A DNA stretch of 64,000 nucleotides from Bisporella sp. PMI_857 (GCA_021307315.1 JAJSPD010000060.1:214427-278426); one strand, 5' to 3'; counted from the first letter of the stretch, positions 48,346-60,338 are shown. Program-made: numbers and translations. Notes: a model not told the origin generated them from the letters alone.

Positions 48346-49571
48346 TCACGCTCTTTTAGCATCGACCTCCACAATCTCATCAATCGCCTTCCAAGCCTCT
48401 TCAACCTTCGCAAGCCCCGGATCACCGAGAAACAACCTAGTATCCCAAGCATGGCTCTCCCCCTCAGCCGTGAAAAGCTGAGCACGGTGCGGTCCTACAA
48501 CCTATCAGCTTCCTATCGCCCCTTAATTTCGCGACTTTAAAGAACATGACCTACCAATAATCCCCACCGCATCCAACGCCCCCTGATACGGCGCATCAAC
48601 ATCCTGATCACCATGTACAAGCACCGTCTTGGGGTAGCTCTTCCACCCTTCATGCTCCAACCCCCTATCAACCCCCTCCATCAGCACCGGATACTGATTC
48701 GTCTGTATAAACCATGGAAACAGCGCAACCCTCGGCAGATCCAACTCCCCCTTTCCCTCGTCATACTCCGGCCGTACCCACTCCTTATTCTCACTGAAAT
48801 TCTCCAGCAGCATCTTCGTATCGAAAGCATCATGCAGAGGAGTATGACCCGCGTTCACGGGCTCGGCGAGGAAGTGCGCGATTTGCGATTCTTGCATGGG
48901 CTCGGCAGGCCCGCCGCCGTAGGCGTGGATGAGTGAGGTGCGGGCAAAGTCTGTTTGAAAGGTTGGAGCGCCGTAGTAGATGAGGAGAGCTAGGGGCTTG
49001 GGTCGTAGGTGGTGGGCTGCGGTGAGTGCAAGAACTCCTCCCCCGCTTGCTCCCATGACTATCACGTTTTCCATTGTTGGTGCGTGAGGGATTTGGATGC
49101 GGTTTAAGAGTTTCCAGAGGCTTGATCTGGTCCATTGGTATGCATCCTTCAAGAAAGAAGATGGGTTTTAGTGATAGTGACAGTACTGAGTGAAATACCT
49201 AGCTCTTGATATAGTGTTTATAGAGGTCGCTTCGATAGACTTGTAAAATGATAGATTCTTACCTTTGCATCCTCCACGATCTCCTTCCCAGTGACTTGAG
49301 GCAACAGCCGATAGTCAGCTGAAACAAGTGGCCACCCACGGGACAAACAGCTTTGGACGATATTTGCAGGCAGAAGTACACGATTATATCCCACGAGGCC
49401 ACCCCCATGAAAGAACAAAACCACAGGGGTATGAGGCTCTATGCCTCCCGTAACATGAGTGTAAACATCAGCTTCGAGATGGAGATCCCCAATAGCCTTA
49501 TAGATTACGGTTTGTTTGGTAATCTCAGACTTGAAGGATGAATATCTAGCTTCCTCGTTCGTACGCGTCAT
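48346..49571 (-). CDS. Alpha/beta-hydrolase (HSL-like esterase/lipase)
   Basis: Probable cytosolic carboxylester hydrolase. Exons 49571-49263, 49146-48555 and 48494-48346 give 349 residues with consistent phases. Oxyanion-hole motif HGGG is at residues 55-58 (VVLFFHGGGLVGYN), the nucleophile Ser137 is in MGASGGGVLAL (GxSxG), the acid is in VHGDQDVDAPY (about residue 290) and the His is in GESHAWDTR (about residue 318), all in fold order. HGGG plus GASGG is the abhydrolase_3 pattern. No signal peptide. The codon at 49649 upstream is TTG, so the ATG at 49571 is taken. Physiological substrate unknown. Confidence 0.92.
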
Positions 49572-50788
49572 TTTTTCGGGAATGCGAAGATGTTTTGTTT
49601 CGAGATTTTGTGGATGGGAAAAGGAATCATATACCAAATTTTTACACAACTAATGTATTCCAACTTTGCAACATCACAACTAAAACCACTTTGAGGTTAT
49701 TGGCCTCAAATTCTTAGGCTCCTCAGAAATAGCCTAAATGCTTATACACGTGATACTGTTATGTCAACCTCAATCATAAATCACCGTCGCCTCGATCACG
49801 AAACATCCATGAGGCTAGAAGTACATCAAGGAACTTAAACGAATAATATGTGTATCAATGGAAGTGGAGGTAGCCCTGCTTTACCTGGATACAAAATGTT
49901 CAGCTTGTATGGCTCATACCTTACTTTACTAGCATAAAACTGCAACGCCGTGGATTCTGAGCTGTACTGATGGTTAAAATCAATGTTTGCGCGCACTCGG
50001 TAAAGGGTATTACTACTTGTTTCACAGTCCAAATCACACTGTTTAGAAGAAGCTTGCTTAATTCACAACTTGTCTTCTCCTAATGGAATTCAATGCCTGT
50101 AAACCTCTCCACAACTACCAACAAGCTTAATATGTCCACGGATTTTTACTTGACGTTGCATATTACGCTTTACAGGCTGTTCAAAAACATATGCATATAC
50201 CTAATAGTTTGGTGAACAATATCGCTCCAGGCACAATTGGAATTCAAGGCAGGCTGTCGACACCAAGCGAATCAGTTCTGGTTTGCGGAGCGGGGGCATT
50301 GCAGAGAGCCTTTATGCGCTGGCTACATTACGGAAAAGGCTCTTTAAGGCATCCTCATAGAGATAGATACATTGTGACCCTGAGATCCGTAACGTGTTCT
50401 CGTCGTTGAAGAGGTTGTTGATAGGCGGACTTCTGCTGTTAACCTTTCCAGTCTTAAGACTGCGTTGAACTACTTTAAGCTATTCTGATGGTTCTATCCA
50501 TATATTGAAGCGTCTGTGAGAGAAACGACAGGAAGCTTGAATCATTGAGCGTTGTCTTGGCGTTATTCTTTGTCTCTACCCGATCCTATAAATTAAGCGA
50601 GAGCCCCCGACGAGCCTTCGAGGATTGCTTAGTATTGTTGTTTAGCTGTCAAAGAACTCTTAGCCATTCATGTTGATTCTGCTTCATAGCATATCTCTAT
50701 CACTTCTGATGTAGTTCCTGAATGATTACCGTTTCTCAATATCATTCGCTTCTTCCGAAATATCAAGTTTTTGAATACTTTTACCACA
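49572..50788. promoter_or_regulatory. Divergent intergenic region of the hydrolase and P450
   Basis: 1.2 kb between two opposite starts, so it carries both promoters. No repeat, RNA gene or known operator was recognised. Confidence 0.4.
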
Positions 50789-52423
50789 ATGGCTGCCATC
50801 ATTGCTATCTTGGTAGCCATCATTGTCATCTATGCACTTCATAAATACTCCCTTCGGGACCGCATAGCCCCGGCAGGAGTCCCTTGGGTTGGTGTACGAA
50901 ATGAGTGGTTTTCCATCCTGCGAGCCCATTGGCGCGACCAATGGGATGCCAAAAAGAACCTTGAGGAAGGATATCGCCGTGTAACTCTCCTTCTTCCCCT
51001 ACTTCTGTTCATTTTTCGTTCCCCATCCCTCTTCTAACTTGAACAGTTTTCTAAGCGCGGCCTCCCCTTCATGACCCCTTCCCTTAACCTCCGACCAGAA
51101 GTAATCCTCCCGCCATCCTCCTTGAAATGGTTAATTGAGCAACCTGACACCGTCCTCTCGATTGAAACCGTTCTGCGAGACGCTGTAGCGTTTGATTACA
51201 TCTCTCCCTCATCCTGGGACTTCGCTCGTCCCTTCCATGTCGAAGCCCTCAACAAAATGCCTTTGGACCTACTCACCAGCTCCATAGTCGACGAGATCCG
51301 CTTAACCATTGACGAGCTCTGGGGTCTCGATACACAAAGTTGGAGAGAGGTACAAACAAGGACATTAGGAGAAGTAATTGCGAGAATAACAAATAGGGTG
51401 TTCGTGGGCGGGGGGTTGTCCAGGGATAGGACTTATGGGTATTATACGTGGTGTTTTGTGAATTCGATTGTAAAGTATGCATTTATCATCCGGGTTCTGA
51501 TTCCGCCTCTACTTAGACCAATATTGGCACCTATCGTGGCGAGTCCGGTAAGATATTATGACTGGCGCTGTTCACGATATATTGTTCCTGTAGTCAAAGA
51601 ACGCCTTGCTGCTGCGGCGATGGGAGCAAACAGCAGCATGCCGACGCACGAGCAACCTAAAGAGATGCTTCAATTCCTTGCAAAGTACGCCGTCAGGTCC
51701 AACGAGTCTAAAGACGCGGATCCGCAATCCCTCGCTTCTCGCTTGCTATCCTTAAACTTCGTGGGTATACACACTTCTACGATAACAATGGTGAACGCCA
51801 TTCTCGATATTATGGCTCTCGGTACAAAAGAAAATCTCCTGGGCATCATTCGCACCGAGGCCGCTTCCGTCTTAAGAGCCCATGGTGGCGTCTGGAGCAA
51901 AGCGGCTGCGAATCAGCTCGTCAAGAATGATAGCACCTTCCGTGAATCACTCCGTATTTCCGCATTTAAAGGTCGCGGTTTGGGACGTGAGGTCGTTGCT
52001 CCCAGCGGTGTGACACTCCCGGATGGTACTTATCTCCCCAAGCACACTAGGGTCGGGGCGCCAACCACAGAGATCCATACTGACGGAGATAATTATGACG
52101 ATCCGGTTGCATTTCGACCGCTGCGGTTTGAGAAGAGAAGGGATCTTGGAATGGTGGTTGCCAATGAGCAATTCATCGCCTTCGGGCTTGGAAAACATGC
52201 TTGGTGAGTTCTATATCTAATAGCTTAAGGTTATTGTGGCTAAAAAATCGCTGTGAATAGCCCAGGCAGGTTCTTCTCTGCACATGAGCTGAAGCTGTTA
52301 TTGGCTTATATTGCACTAAATTATGATATCGAGCCGTTAGATGTTCGGCCGCCGAATGAATGGTGGAGCGATTTCTCGTTACCACAGAATGTGAAGCTGA
52401 GGGTTAGAAGGCGGAAGCAGTGA
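50789..52423 (+). CDS. Cytochrome P450 monooxygenase, 3' end altered by a MITE
   Basis: Haem-thiolate oxygenase anchored in the ER. Exons 50789-50980, 51047-52203 and 52261-52423 give 503 residues. It starts with a single membrane anchor (MAAIIAILVAIIVIYALHKY). Then follow the I-helix FVGIHTSTITMVNAILD, K-helix ExxR (TFRESLRISA), the GVTLPDGTYLPKHTRVG loop, a PERF-like FRPLRFEKRRD, and the haem motif FGLGKHACPGRFF with Cys450 as thiolate ligand, rebuilt across intron 2. All key motifs are present. The stop TGA at 52421-52423 and the Gln codon before it lie inside the terminal repeat of a MITE. Without the insertion the frame would continue five codons (Ser-Ala-His-Leu-Asp, stop). The truncated tail lies beyond the conserved core, so activity could be kept. 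Substrate unknown; no biosynthetic cluster is evident. Confidence 0.95.
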
Positions 52424-53023
52424 TCGCAGTAGTACGGTGATATTTAGTGATATCGTGGCTTGAGATATATAAGATCGATTTTTTGACACTACGCTAGTAT
52501 TAGTATGAGATATCTCGTAGAACGCTAGTATTAATATGAAAATTTGATCTTATATTATATTGGCAATATACTATAATATTACGCCAAGGCTGAAATGCGG
52601 CTTTACAGCTATAACGTACTTAAATTATCAAGGATTTTCTGTTTTTTGTTACGTTTCTAAAACACAAGTAACTTATATTAGCCGTGCTTTTAGAGCTTTT
52701 CGTGCATGTATAGCCCGCTCTTTTCGAGCTTCTTATTTTTTTATAACTTTAGATTTTTTTTGTTTTATATAACTGTTGCTTTTTGTATCTGTAGATTTAC
52801 AGCGCTTGTCGTGACAAGTTTTTGAGATAGTTCACTACGTATTACTAATTAGGAATAGCTTCATTTTAAGTCGATATCGTAGTATACCACAGTATAGTAT
52901 GATATAATATGATATTACAAATTTGGCCGTGATACGTATACAATTTTCAAATCTCATATTGCGTGGTGTATAGTATTCGATTTTAGTGGTCAATATATCG
53001 TGGTAATACTACTGCGATCACTG
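52418..53023. mobile_element. hAT-type MITE (606 bp) with 17-bp TIRs and 8-bp TSD
   Basis: The left end reads CAGTGATCGCAGTAGTA from 52418, and the right end is its exact reverse complement ending at 53023. The element is flanked by the perfect 8-bp direct repeat GGCGGAAG (52410-52417 and 53024-53031). An 8-bp duplication and CAGTG-type ends fit hAT superfamily transposition. The interior is AT-rich with no transposase frame (the 62-codon frame near 52560 shows no domain), so it is non-autonomous. Perfect TSDs suggest a fairly recent insertion. It lies across the P450 stop codon. Confidence 0.88.
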
Positions 53024-53031
53024 GGCGGAAG

Positions 53032-53455
53032 CAATCTGCGCACCTTGATTGAGATGTTGCTCTATTTAAGAGTCGAATAAAACGCGAAGAATGAAAATAT
53101 TTTCAGGTTACTGTTTTCTTGTTCACTCTTTGATAGGAACCGGTTGTGCGTCCGATATTTCATTCTAAGCTTCGCGCACAACTCTCGTGTATAATATGCT
53201 TAATTGCCAGGATTAGGTGGCATAATCCCTTAACTAGCAATGCTCCTGAGCTGCTAGGCAATCCTGAAACCGAGGCTAAGATCGAGGAGAGACCCAAGTA
53301 ATGTAGTCCTCTATATATCGCTTTTGGTCAGAATCTGGTAACCTGCTGGTAGATTCCAACGGTTATGTGTTTATTTAGGTATCCTCACCAAAGTTGGCTT
53401 GCTCTAAGTGCAATTCTACCCTACCCTAGCCCGGCCCCCCCCAAAAAGATGCAAA
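53032..53455. other. Intergenic region between MITE and 5S rRNA
   Basis: Contains the pre-insertion downstream sequence of the P450 gene (ancestral stop at about 53047). No other gene recognised. Confidence 0.4.
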
Positions 53456-53574
53456 ACATACAACAGTAGGGATTCGCTGGTGGTCACCCACCCAACTACT
53501 AGTCTACCGATCTGAGGCTTATGTATGGCAGAGCGGACGGGATGCCCAGTTTTCCTCAGTCTGTGGTCGTATGT
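53456..53574 (-). rRNA. 5S ribosomal RNA
   Basis: On the minus strand the 119-nt sequence starts ACATACGACCACAGACTGAG and ends ACTGTTGTATGT. It has complementary ends (helix I), the conserved CATCCCGTCCGCTCTGCCAT and the internal control region AAGCCTCAGATCGGTAGACT. A T-run follows (TTTGCATCTTTTT), fitting RNA polymerase III termination. It is a single dispersed gene outside the rDNA, as is usual in filamentous ascomycetes. Confidence 0.96.
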
Positions 53575-54481
53575 AGTAATAGTATTGTGTATAGTAATTT
53601 ATCAAAGTCTTAAAAGTTATTTCCTTAGATAAGTTTTTAAGAAATACAATTTTTGTACCTATAGAAAGTTACAGATATTCTAGAGTTTATTAGTGCCTTA
53701 GGTGTTAATTAATCCTTCAGTTGGCTTGTTTACACCTTGCAAGTGTGGATATGACAAACGGATAGATTGTAGGTGATTTTATCACAAAATAGGTTGTAAA
53801 ATAGGGCATACGAATTTGATTGTAGATCTAATAGAATCAACTATCTAGAGTGATGAAAATAGGGGTCCTGACGCCAAGAGCGGCTAAGCCGAATCGGGCC
53901 AATAGGCTGGCCGTTTCACAGGATACCTGCTGTGCAAGGTCCACATATTGTAAGGTTGAAGTGTTGAAGGTCTGATGATATCATCTTTAAAATCAATAGT
54001 ATTCAGGCTATAGATATAGTCAAAAAGAAAAGTTTGACCGGTTTCATTAGGCTGTAAAAGGTTGCGGTGAAGTACCATCAGGGGTACTTTTAGTTGCACA
54101 AATAATAACATGGTTAGAAATGCGGGGGGAAAGGAGGCCCAATCATTAGACTTTGTTTCATAATAGGCTTGAATTAGGAAATAATCGCACAAATAAACAA
54201 CATCTCAGAGTAACTAGTATCAGTAAATAACCAGTTAAACGGCATTTGAATGAAACAAAAGACAACTAACATCCATATAATTGAATCGGCTAAAGAAATA
54301 ATTCCGTTGTCCTAATTCGTATGGTGGACAGATTGTCTTGGGTCTCCATTTTAACCCAGAGACTTCACCTATATAACTATCAAGCAGATTGTGTGCTTTC
54401 CTTATTGTCTTGCCTAACTGTTTTTCTCATGAAAATCTACCTCAATTGTTCTTTATAATACTCTGGGTTATAATCGATAAA
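53575..54481. other. Intergenic region with one unsupported frame
   Basis: The minus-strand frame 53884-54192 (102 codons) has no domain, signal or homologue that I recognise and may be a relic. Otherwise AT-rich with nothing identified. Confidence 0.35.
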
Positions 54482-55264
54482 ATGCAGCTTACCTATTTGC
54501 TAGCCCTTTTACCAGCTGTTCACGGCTTGGATTTAGGGTCTTTATTCAATCTTGGTAGTCCCACTAGCTCCATCAAAAGTCCTGTCAAGCGCGATAGTTG
54601 GGGCGGAGCGGTGTCTTTGGGTCCCTCGAAGTCTACTATCATCCGCGCGATCACAACCATAACCCCTGGGACGGCGCCATCCACGCAGGCTGGTATGTTA
54701 TTTCTATGGCCAGGAATGTCTAATGGAACTGGTGACTTGGTTCAGACTACTTTGGTAAGGATCTCTGATCGCAAGCTTATGGAGGTGATGTGTACCAGCT
54801 GAAACCCCCAGGAATCGTGGCCCGACAACAGCTGGTGCGGTGCCACCGCAGGCCAGTGGTGTATTCGATGTTCGCTCTTCGGCTGGTTTGGACAACTCGA
54901 TGGGCCGGCATCTCCAGTGTCTGGTTCAACGCCTGTCACTATTGAGTATGCCCTTCAGAGTGACGGGCAAACATGGAAGCAGACAGCGACCAACGCCAAC
55001 ACTGGTGCGGTCCTCAGCACCTTTAGCTATAAGTCAGGTCCCTATATGCGAGGATATGGAACTGGAACGGAGTGCAATAACGGATGCACACCTACTATTG
55101 CAACGCAGACGTATACCAACACAGTCATAACACTTGCCGCTGCGGACACAACCTTTGGTAGCACAATTGCAACAAGTCAAGGAGCAACATATAGTGGGCT
55201 TACGTCGAGCAGTGGAGGAAAGGTTTGGTCTATTGCAAAAATGGTTATTCCGAAGATGTCATAG
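54482..55264 (+). CDS. Small secreted protein (fungal extracellular family, function unknown)
   Basis: Exons 54482-54754 and 54812-55264 (57-nt intron, GTAAGG...CCCCAG) give 241 residues. Signal peptide MQLTYLLALLPAVHGLDLG with likely cleavage after HG; a KR dipeptide near residue 38 could be a propeptide processing site. The mature part has a beta-rich pattern: AGMLFLWPGMSNGTGDLVQT, SWPDNSWCGATAGQWCIRCS, YALQSDGQTWKQTATNANTG, TFSYKSGPYMRGYGTGTECN, KVWSIAKMVIPKMS. Six or so cysteines suggest disulphides. Similar Trp/Gly-rich secreted proteins occur widely in saprotrophic and plant-associated ascomycetes; I know no assigned activity. Position between a MITE, 5S relics and AT-rich blocks is typical of fast-evolving secreted genes. 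Confidence 0.85.
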
Positions 55265-56005
55265 TTACGCTGGAATAACGTTTCTATTTTGAGTGATATT
55301 TACCAAGAATCATCCTGCATGGTAATTTTTAGGCTAGTTTTCAATAAACAACGATACGGCTAGTGAATCAAAGATAGGCTATATTAAGTTTTATCAAATG
55401 TTATTTGTCTAAAGTGTGTAGATGAGCCATAAACCTAATGGCTAGTTCTTAGCGCCTTGGTAAGATGATTGGCAATTTGTATCTGATGAAGTGCGATAAT
55501 TTATTATTGTCAAGAGAGTCAAGATCTGCGGAGTTCGGGATAGCGAAATCATCTCCACTAAACCTAAAACTTGAGAAGTTAACCCCAATCGTACCAGTTC
55601 TAGAACCGACTTCAGAGCCACGGTGGTATATTTGAGAGTCTAAACCAGCGAAGCGTAAGATTAAGGGGGCAGGGTGATATATTCGGGAGTGTTGCAAGAC
55701 TAATCTCTAAGGTTCCGAGTTCCTGCGGCTCCTTTACTTATACCTCTCAGCTTGCTGCAGCCCTTATTCTCATGACCCATTTGATCTATCTCGTCATAAC
55801 TCCTAAGCCTTTTATGCGTTTCCGACAACAAGAAAGAGAGACTAGATAAAAGTTCCAGTCGCGTTCAAAGAGAAAGGTGGTAGAAAGTATTTTTAAGCAG
55901 AGTATTCCAAGGTCGAGAAAATAATATACCTGATGCGAACACCTAAAACTGTAGTCTGAAAATGAGCTACGAAATTTGAAATTCGAAAACCGCTCTTCTC
56001 AATAA
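55265..56005. other. Intergenic region, nothing recognised
   Basis: Short frames only (such as minus 55449-55697). No domain, RNA gene or clear repeat. Confidence 0.35.
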
Positions 56006-56078
56006 GCTACCGATCTGACGCTAGAGTCACTCCAGACTTAGTAGATAGCCCAGTTTTCCTCAGTCTGTGGTCGTACGT
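56006..56078 (-). pseudogene. Decayed 5S rRNA copy
   Basis: On the minus strand the first 31 nt differ from the intact 5S at 53574 by one base (ACGTACGACC against ACATACGACC, through GAAAACTGGGC). After a diverged middle of nearly the same length, GTCAGATCGGTAGC matches the internal control region. The 3' third is missing. Not expected to be functional. Confidence 0.75.
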
Positions 56079-56841
56079 ACCAGGTAATTGATAATCATGG
56101 ATCTTGTAGCCGCGATTGCGATGGCACTCTTCAAGAATTCTGTTATGATCATCACTAATAGACAGCTGAGTGTGGATTTTGGCGTGCGTGACATGAAGTT
56201 CTAACATCACTGCCTAAAATTGTGCTTCTGGGTTGCAAGGCAGTACCTTTCTGGCATGCCAGGTGAAGGGGTAACAAGTTTAGGGATACTGCACTTATAA
56301 TATACCTTGCACCAATGCATTTACAAGACTAATTAGACATACACGCTTGCTAAAGGAAAGTACAGATTTTGAAACGCAACTGAAGTATTCCTTTCTAAGT
56401 CCAGGAATTTAAATTCGAAGTATTAAACCTAAGGTTCTTGGAACTTCGGGGGAGAGAAGAGAGAAGGAATACTTTTCAGGATCAAAGTACTCCAGAGCTC
56501 GTTGAATCTACTTTACTAAAATGAAGCAGTTGACCATACCATAAGCGATTGTTGCCTTCCATGGCGCGTCTTTGTGCTAAGCAAAATCGCTAGCCCCCCA
56601 CATATATTTCTACCATCATACCGGAGAACGACGTTTTGGCCCTAAGTACTGTTAGCGAAGATCTGATCAATGTCTAGCACTGAGCCATAAGTGAGCCCAT
56701 ATAAATTATGCTATTTGTATATAATTTAATGATAGATTATTTGGAGGGAGTTAATGAATAATATGTACCATAGTAGGCAATTCTAGAGCATGGAAAACGA
56801 GATGTAGGATGCCTATATTAGAGCCGGCTGACACTCTAGAA
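56079..56841. other. Intergenic region, nothing recognised
   Basis: AT-moderate sequence with no long frame and no recognised repeat. Confidence 0.35.
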
Positions 56842-57836
56842 TTACACAGAAAAGGAGATCAGCTTCTCGTATGCCTCCCTCGTCATGGCAGCTAACTCCG
56901 TATTCCCACTCTCCTCGTACTCCAACGTGAGCTCATTTAGCCTCCGGGTCCAAATCGGCCACTTCTTTAGTCCCCATTTTCTCAAGCTACTACCCTCTGC
57001 CGACTTCCCGATAAACTCTTCATAGATGGCAGTTCCAGCGAGCAAGATATATTGCGTAGCAACCATGATCTTGCAGTCGCGGTTAAGTCCTTGCGGCATC
57101 TCTTCCTCAAGCCCAATTGGGATATCCCGACTAGGGTACAAGCAGGGATCCGAGTACTGATTGTTGAGGCCAGAAGCTGTACAACAAGCGACGAAAGCTG
57201 AGAAGTTTACCTATTCGTCACAGCGTTGCTTATACTCTTCTAAAATACCGCTATGCATACCGTCGCTTACTTTGTGCTACTTGTCAGCATCGCGCTCAAA
57301 AAGACGGAAAAAAGAGGGTCTGTACTGTAGTTTCCATTCCAGTGGTCTCCCATTACCGAGACGAATATCTGCTCCTTAGTGTACACGAAAGAATCCTTTT
57401 TAGATGACATTAGTGGCATATACATAAAAACTAAGAAGCAACTTACTTCCCAAATTTTGAAATGCTTTGGCAGTGGTTTTCGGAGCTCCAGAATAAATTG
57501 TATGAAATAGTCTTGAGTGGGATCATTGTAAGAGACGCGCCTTGCGATGTCAAAAACGAGTTCCCAGAGACAATTAAGGAAACCGCCCATCCCTTTATCA
57601 TCCTGGAATCTTATCAAGGGGTCGGAGAGCAGTAGTTTCTCCCAGTAGGACGCATTTACAAGTCGTGCTGTGTCCATAGCAGTGCTCTCGCTGGGTGAGA
57701 GCAGGAACGATCTCAAGATAGCACCTATATCACGGGCTACTGGCCCTTCAGAGGCATTGATCTCCTCCTCTAAAAATAAGAGCCATGGAAGTTTGTTGGT
57801 GGGTGTCGAAGTTGATTCGTCCTGACCTGGTGCCAT
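56842..57836 (-). CDS. DUF3632 family protein
   Basis: Fungal family of unknown function. Exons 57836-57447, 57374-57281 and 57176-56842 join in phase to 272 residues. Matching blocks: LWELVFDIARRVSYNDPTQD YF in exon 1, the family's (L)W..L.DLA+RI.Y..P.QD block; FLSAMLT-TSGLNNQ across intron 2, in place of its F.ARLTA.G block; and GLEEEMPQGLNRDCKIMVAT followed by QYILLAGTAIYEEF in place of its LEE...CRV..A..WI..G.....F block. Intron 2 uses donor GTAGCA; the better-looking GTAAGC ten bases further does not keep frame. An upstream in-frame codon at 57965 is not taken because the family begins near MAPGQDEST. It borders an AT-rich block. Confidence 0.75.
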
Positions 57837-58602
57837 TGTAGTTTCTGAATCAAATTTACAATTGATGCCGCAATTCTGAGATGAGAGGTTATTGACTGAT
57901 TGTAGTGCAATTCGTCGAGATAGTAACCGATATCCCGCCTCAAAGCACACCCCTGTACAAAGCACGCGATTTTACATACAAACATCAATTTTTCGACTTT
58001 TAATAACTTTACAACAAATTAAGTAATTTAAAAAAGGTTTAAAAAATAAATGTAGTAAATGTTTTTATTTAATAAATACTAAAATAATATCAGAGTTTTT
58101 TTTATTCAATATTATTTTATTAACGTAAAAAAGCTTTTTTTTATATTTTATAAATTTTTAATACAACGATTTTAAAAAAGCATTTTTAGCACAATTGTTT
58201 AATTAAAATTAAAGTCTATAATATAAAATAAAATTTTAACTTTTAAAAAATAGTTAAAGTATATAAATCTATATATATAAGATAAAATAAATTCAAATCG
58301 TTTTGATTGGCTCAATTTAATTCCGGAAAAATTGTCCATCACGTGCGAGCATCACCTGACGACGTGTTTTACCCCAACAAAAAAAACGACATAGAAAAAA
58401 TCGCTTATTTTGATCTAAAGTTTTTGAACTACTAATACGATTTTTGAAATGTTGACGTTTTTTATTACGCTAATTAAAAGCTTTCTATTAAGCTAGCATG
58501 TAGTTTATTATGTATTCTATAAAAGAAGTTATTCTTGATTTTGTTATGGGTGATTTATGTAGCGAATATCGCGGTTCACAAAACAACGTGTCGTGATTAC
58601 GT

Positions 58603-58714
58603 AATACGTGATTTGACAGCTTGTAAAGCTTACAATACATGATTCGACAGCTTGTAAAGTTTAAAATACGTAATTCGACAGCCTGTAAAGCTTACAATAC
58701 AAATTTACAGCTTT
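58603..58714. repeat. 31-bp tandem repeat, about 3.5 copies
   Basis: Units start at 58603, 58634, 58665 and 58696 (partial). Each opens AATAC and contains TTYGACAGCYTGTAAAG. Differences between units are mostly transitions (C/T, G/A). Confidence 0.85.
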
Positions 58715-58876
58715 AAACTGTACGCACGTAATTTTACAGTATTATTTTATTAGCTATACAATTGTACGCTATAGTTGTATTGTTGTATTAGTTGTATTAA
58801 TAATAATATACAGGCTAAATATTAAGGCTACAGTTTAATTGAAAAACCTTAATAAAGAATTATTAAGTTAAAAAAG

Positions 58877-58940
58877 GTAAACTATAAAAGTAAACTATAA
58901 AAGTAAACTATAAAGTAAACTATAAAAGTAAACTATAAAA
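58877..58940. repeat. 13-bp tandem repeat, five copies
   Basis: Five head-to-tail copies of GTAAACTATAAAA, the third lacking one A. Confidence 0.9.
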
Positions 58941-59938
58941 ACACTAATAGTTTTAAAATTAATATATAATAATAACAAAGTAATATTAATTATAAATACT
59001 TAGTTCAAAATTAAAGCAATAAAAAATAATGTAATAAAAACTGTAATACAAAACTGTAATAAAACCGTAACTACGGAAATGTAATTAAAATATTAAAATG
59101 TTTAACAATAATAATAACTAAAAATAACTTTAAAAATTTTTAAGCACAATATTTAAAAATACAAAGTAATAAAATAAGTTTAGCTAAAAAATAAACTCAA
59201 AAAGTAAATTATAAATTCCAATACTTAAAACGCTAAAAACGTTAAAAAATACTTTTAAAAAAAGTATTTAGTTGTTTATTTAAACAATATAAACAATAAA
59301 ATATACAATAAAATAAAATATAAAATGTAATATAAATAAAATATTTAAAAAAGTCTAAATTAATACTACTAATTTTATTATAATTATTAAATTTTTTTAA
59401 ATGTATATAACTAACTTTTTATGTTTATTTAAATTGTAAAACAATAAAAAGAATAAATGTAATTATAAATACTTTATATTAAATTGCAATTTTTAAATTT
59501 TAAATACTAAAAAATCTTAACAAAAAAACTTAATTTAAATAAATTTATTATTAAAATATAACAGTTATAATTCAAACTGTAATTTTATATAATCAATTTA
59601 GTTATTAGTAAAATTTTTACAATAAAGTCAATTTAAAATTTCAAACTATTAAAATACATTAATTATTATTTTCAATACAAATCTTTATTACAGTATTAGT
59701 TAAATAACATTAAAAAAAGTATTAATACATTTATAAATAAATATATGTAATTTACTGAACGATAACAATTCTATAGGTTTTTTATTATTTACATTTATTT
59801 AGTGAAAACTGTATTTTAAATTTTAATACAAAATTTTATTATTAACAATACAAAAGCGTAATTAATTATTATTATAGTTTTTGTACAATAATAAATGTAT
59901 TAATACTTAGTTTAAAACAATAATATAACAACAAAGTA

Positions 59939-59939
59939 A

Positions 59940-60024
<85 letters not shown>
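59939..60024. repeat. (ATA/TAA)n microsatellite
   Basis: About 28 uninterrupted copies of a TAA trinucleotide at the right edge of the AT-rich block. On the minus strand it creates a spurious poly-Tyr frame. Confidence 0.97.
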
Positions 60025-60026
<2 letters not shown>

Positions 60027-60338
60027 GAGCCTGATCTTCACGTTCAACCTCCGTGATATCTATGATCACTCATTCCACACAATTTCTGTCGCCTGATAAT
60101 TGTAGGAAATTAGTTTCGGTTTTGGTTGACAGTGATAATTAACACAAAACAATCTGTCATCATTGCGAAGCTGCACAGATAAAGCGATGGCGTTTCTCTC
60201 TTGCTTGTGTTTCCTTCAATCCTCGACTGCCTCACCACCAAAAATTCTGCCTCTCCTTTTGTTCCTGTACTGCCCTCTCCCTAGGTCCTATGCTACAACT
60301 CAGTTGGAGTTCAAGTCTTCTGAGATTCATCCGTCAAA

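Larger units (their letters stand above)
57985..60025. repeat. AT-rich block with tandem repeats (probably RIP-mutated)
   Basis: About 2 kb of very AT-rich, stop-dense sequence dominated by TAA/TTA/AAA words, with sharp edges next to normal-composition DNA. It contains two tandem arrays (listed separately) and a trinucleotide tract. A small island of normal composition at about 58295-58400 (including CATCACGTGCGAGCATCACC) survives inside. No transposon protein can be read. Confidence 0.75.

Noticed and set aside
53884..54192. 102-codon minus-strand frame as a gene
   Set aside because: No domain, signal peptide, splice partner or composition support.
57271..57281. GTAAGC donor about 10 nt downstream of the chosen DUF3632 donor
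   Set aside because: Better consensus, but it breaks the frame to the conserved C-terminus; GTAGCA keeps it.
59872..60069. Poly-Tyr open frame on the minus strand
   Set aside because: It is only the translation of the TAA microsatellite.
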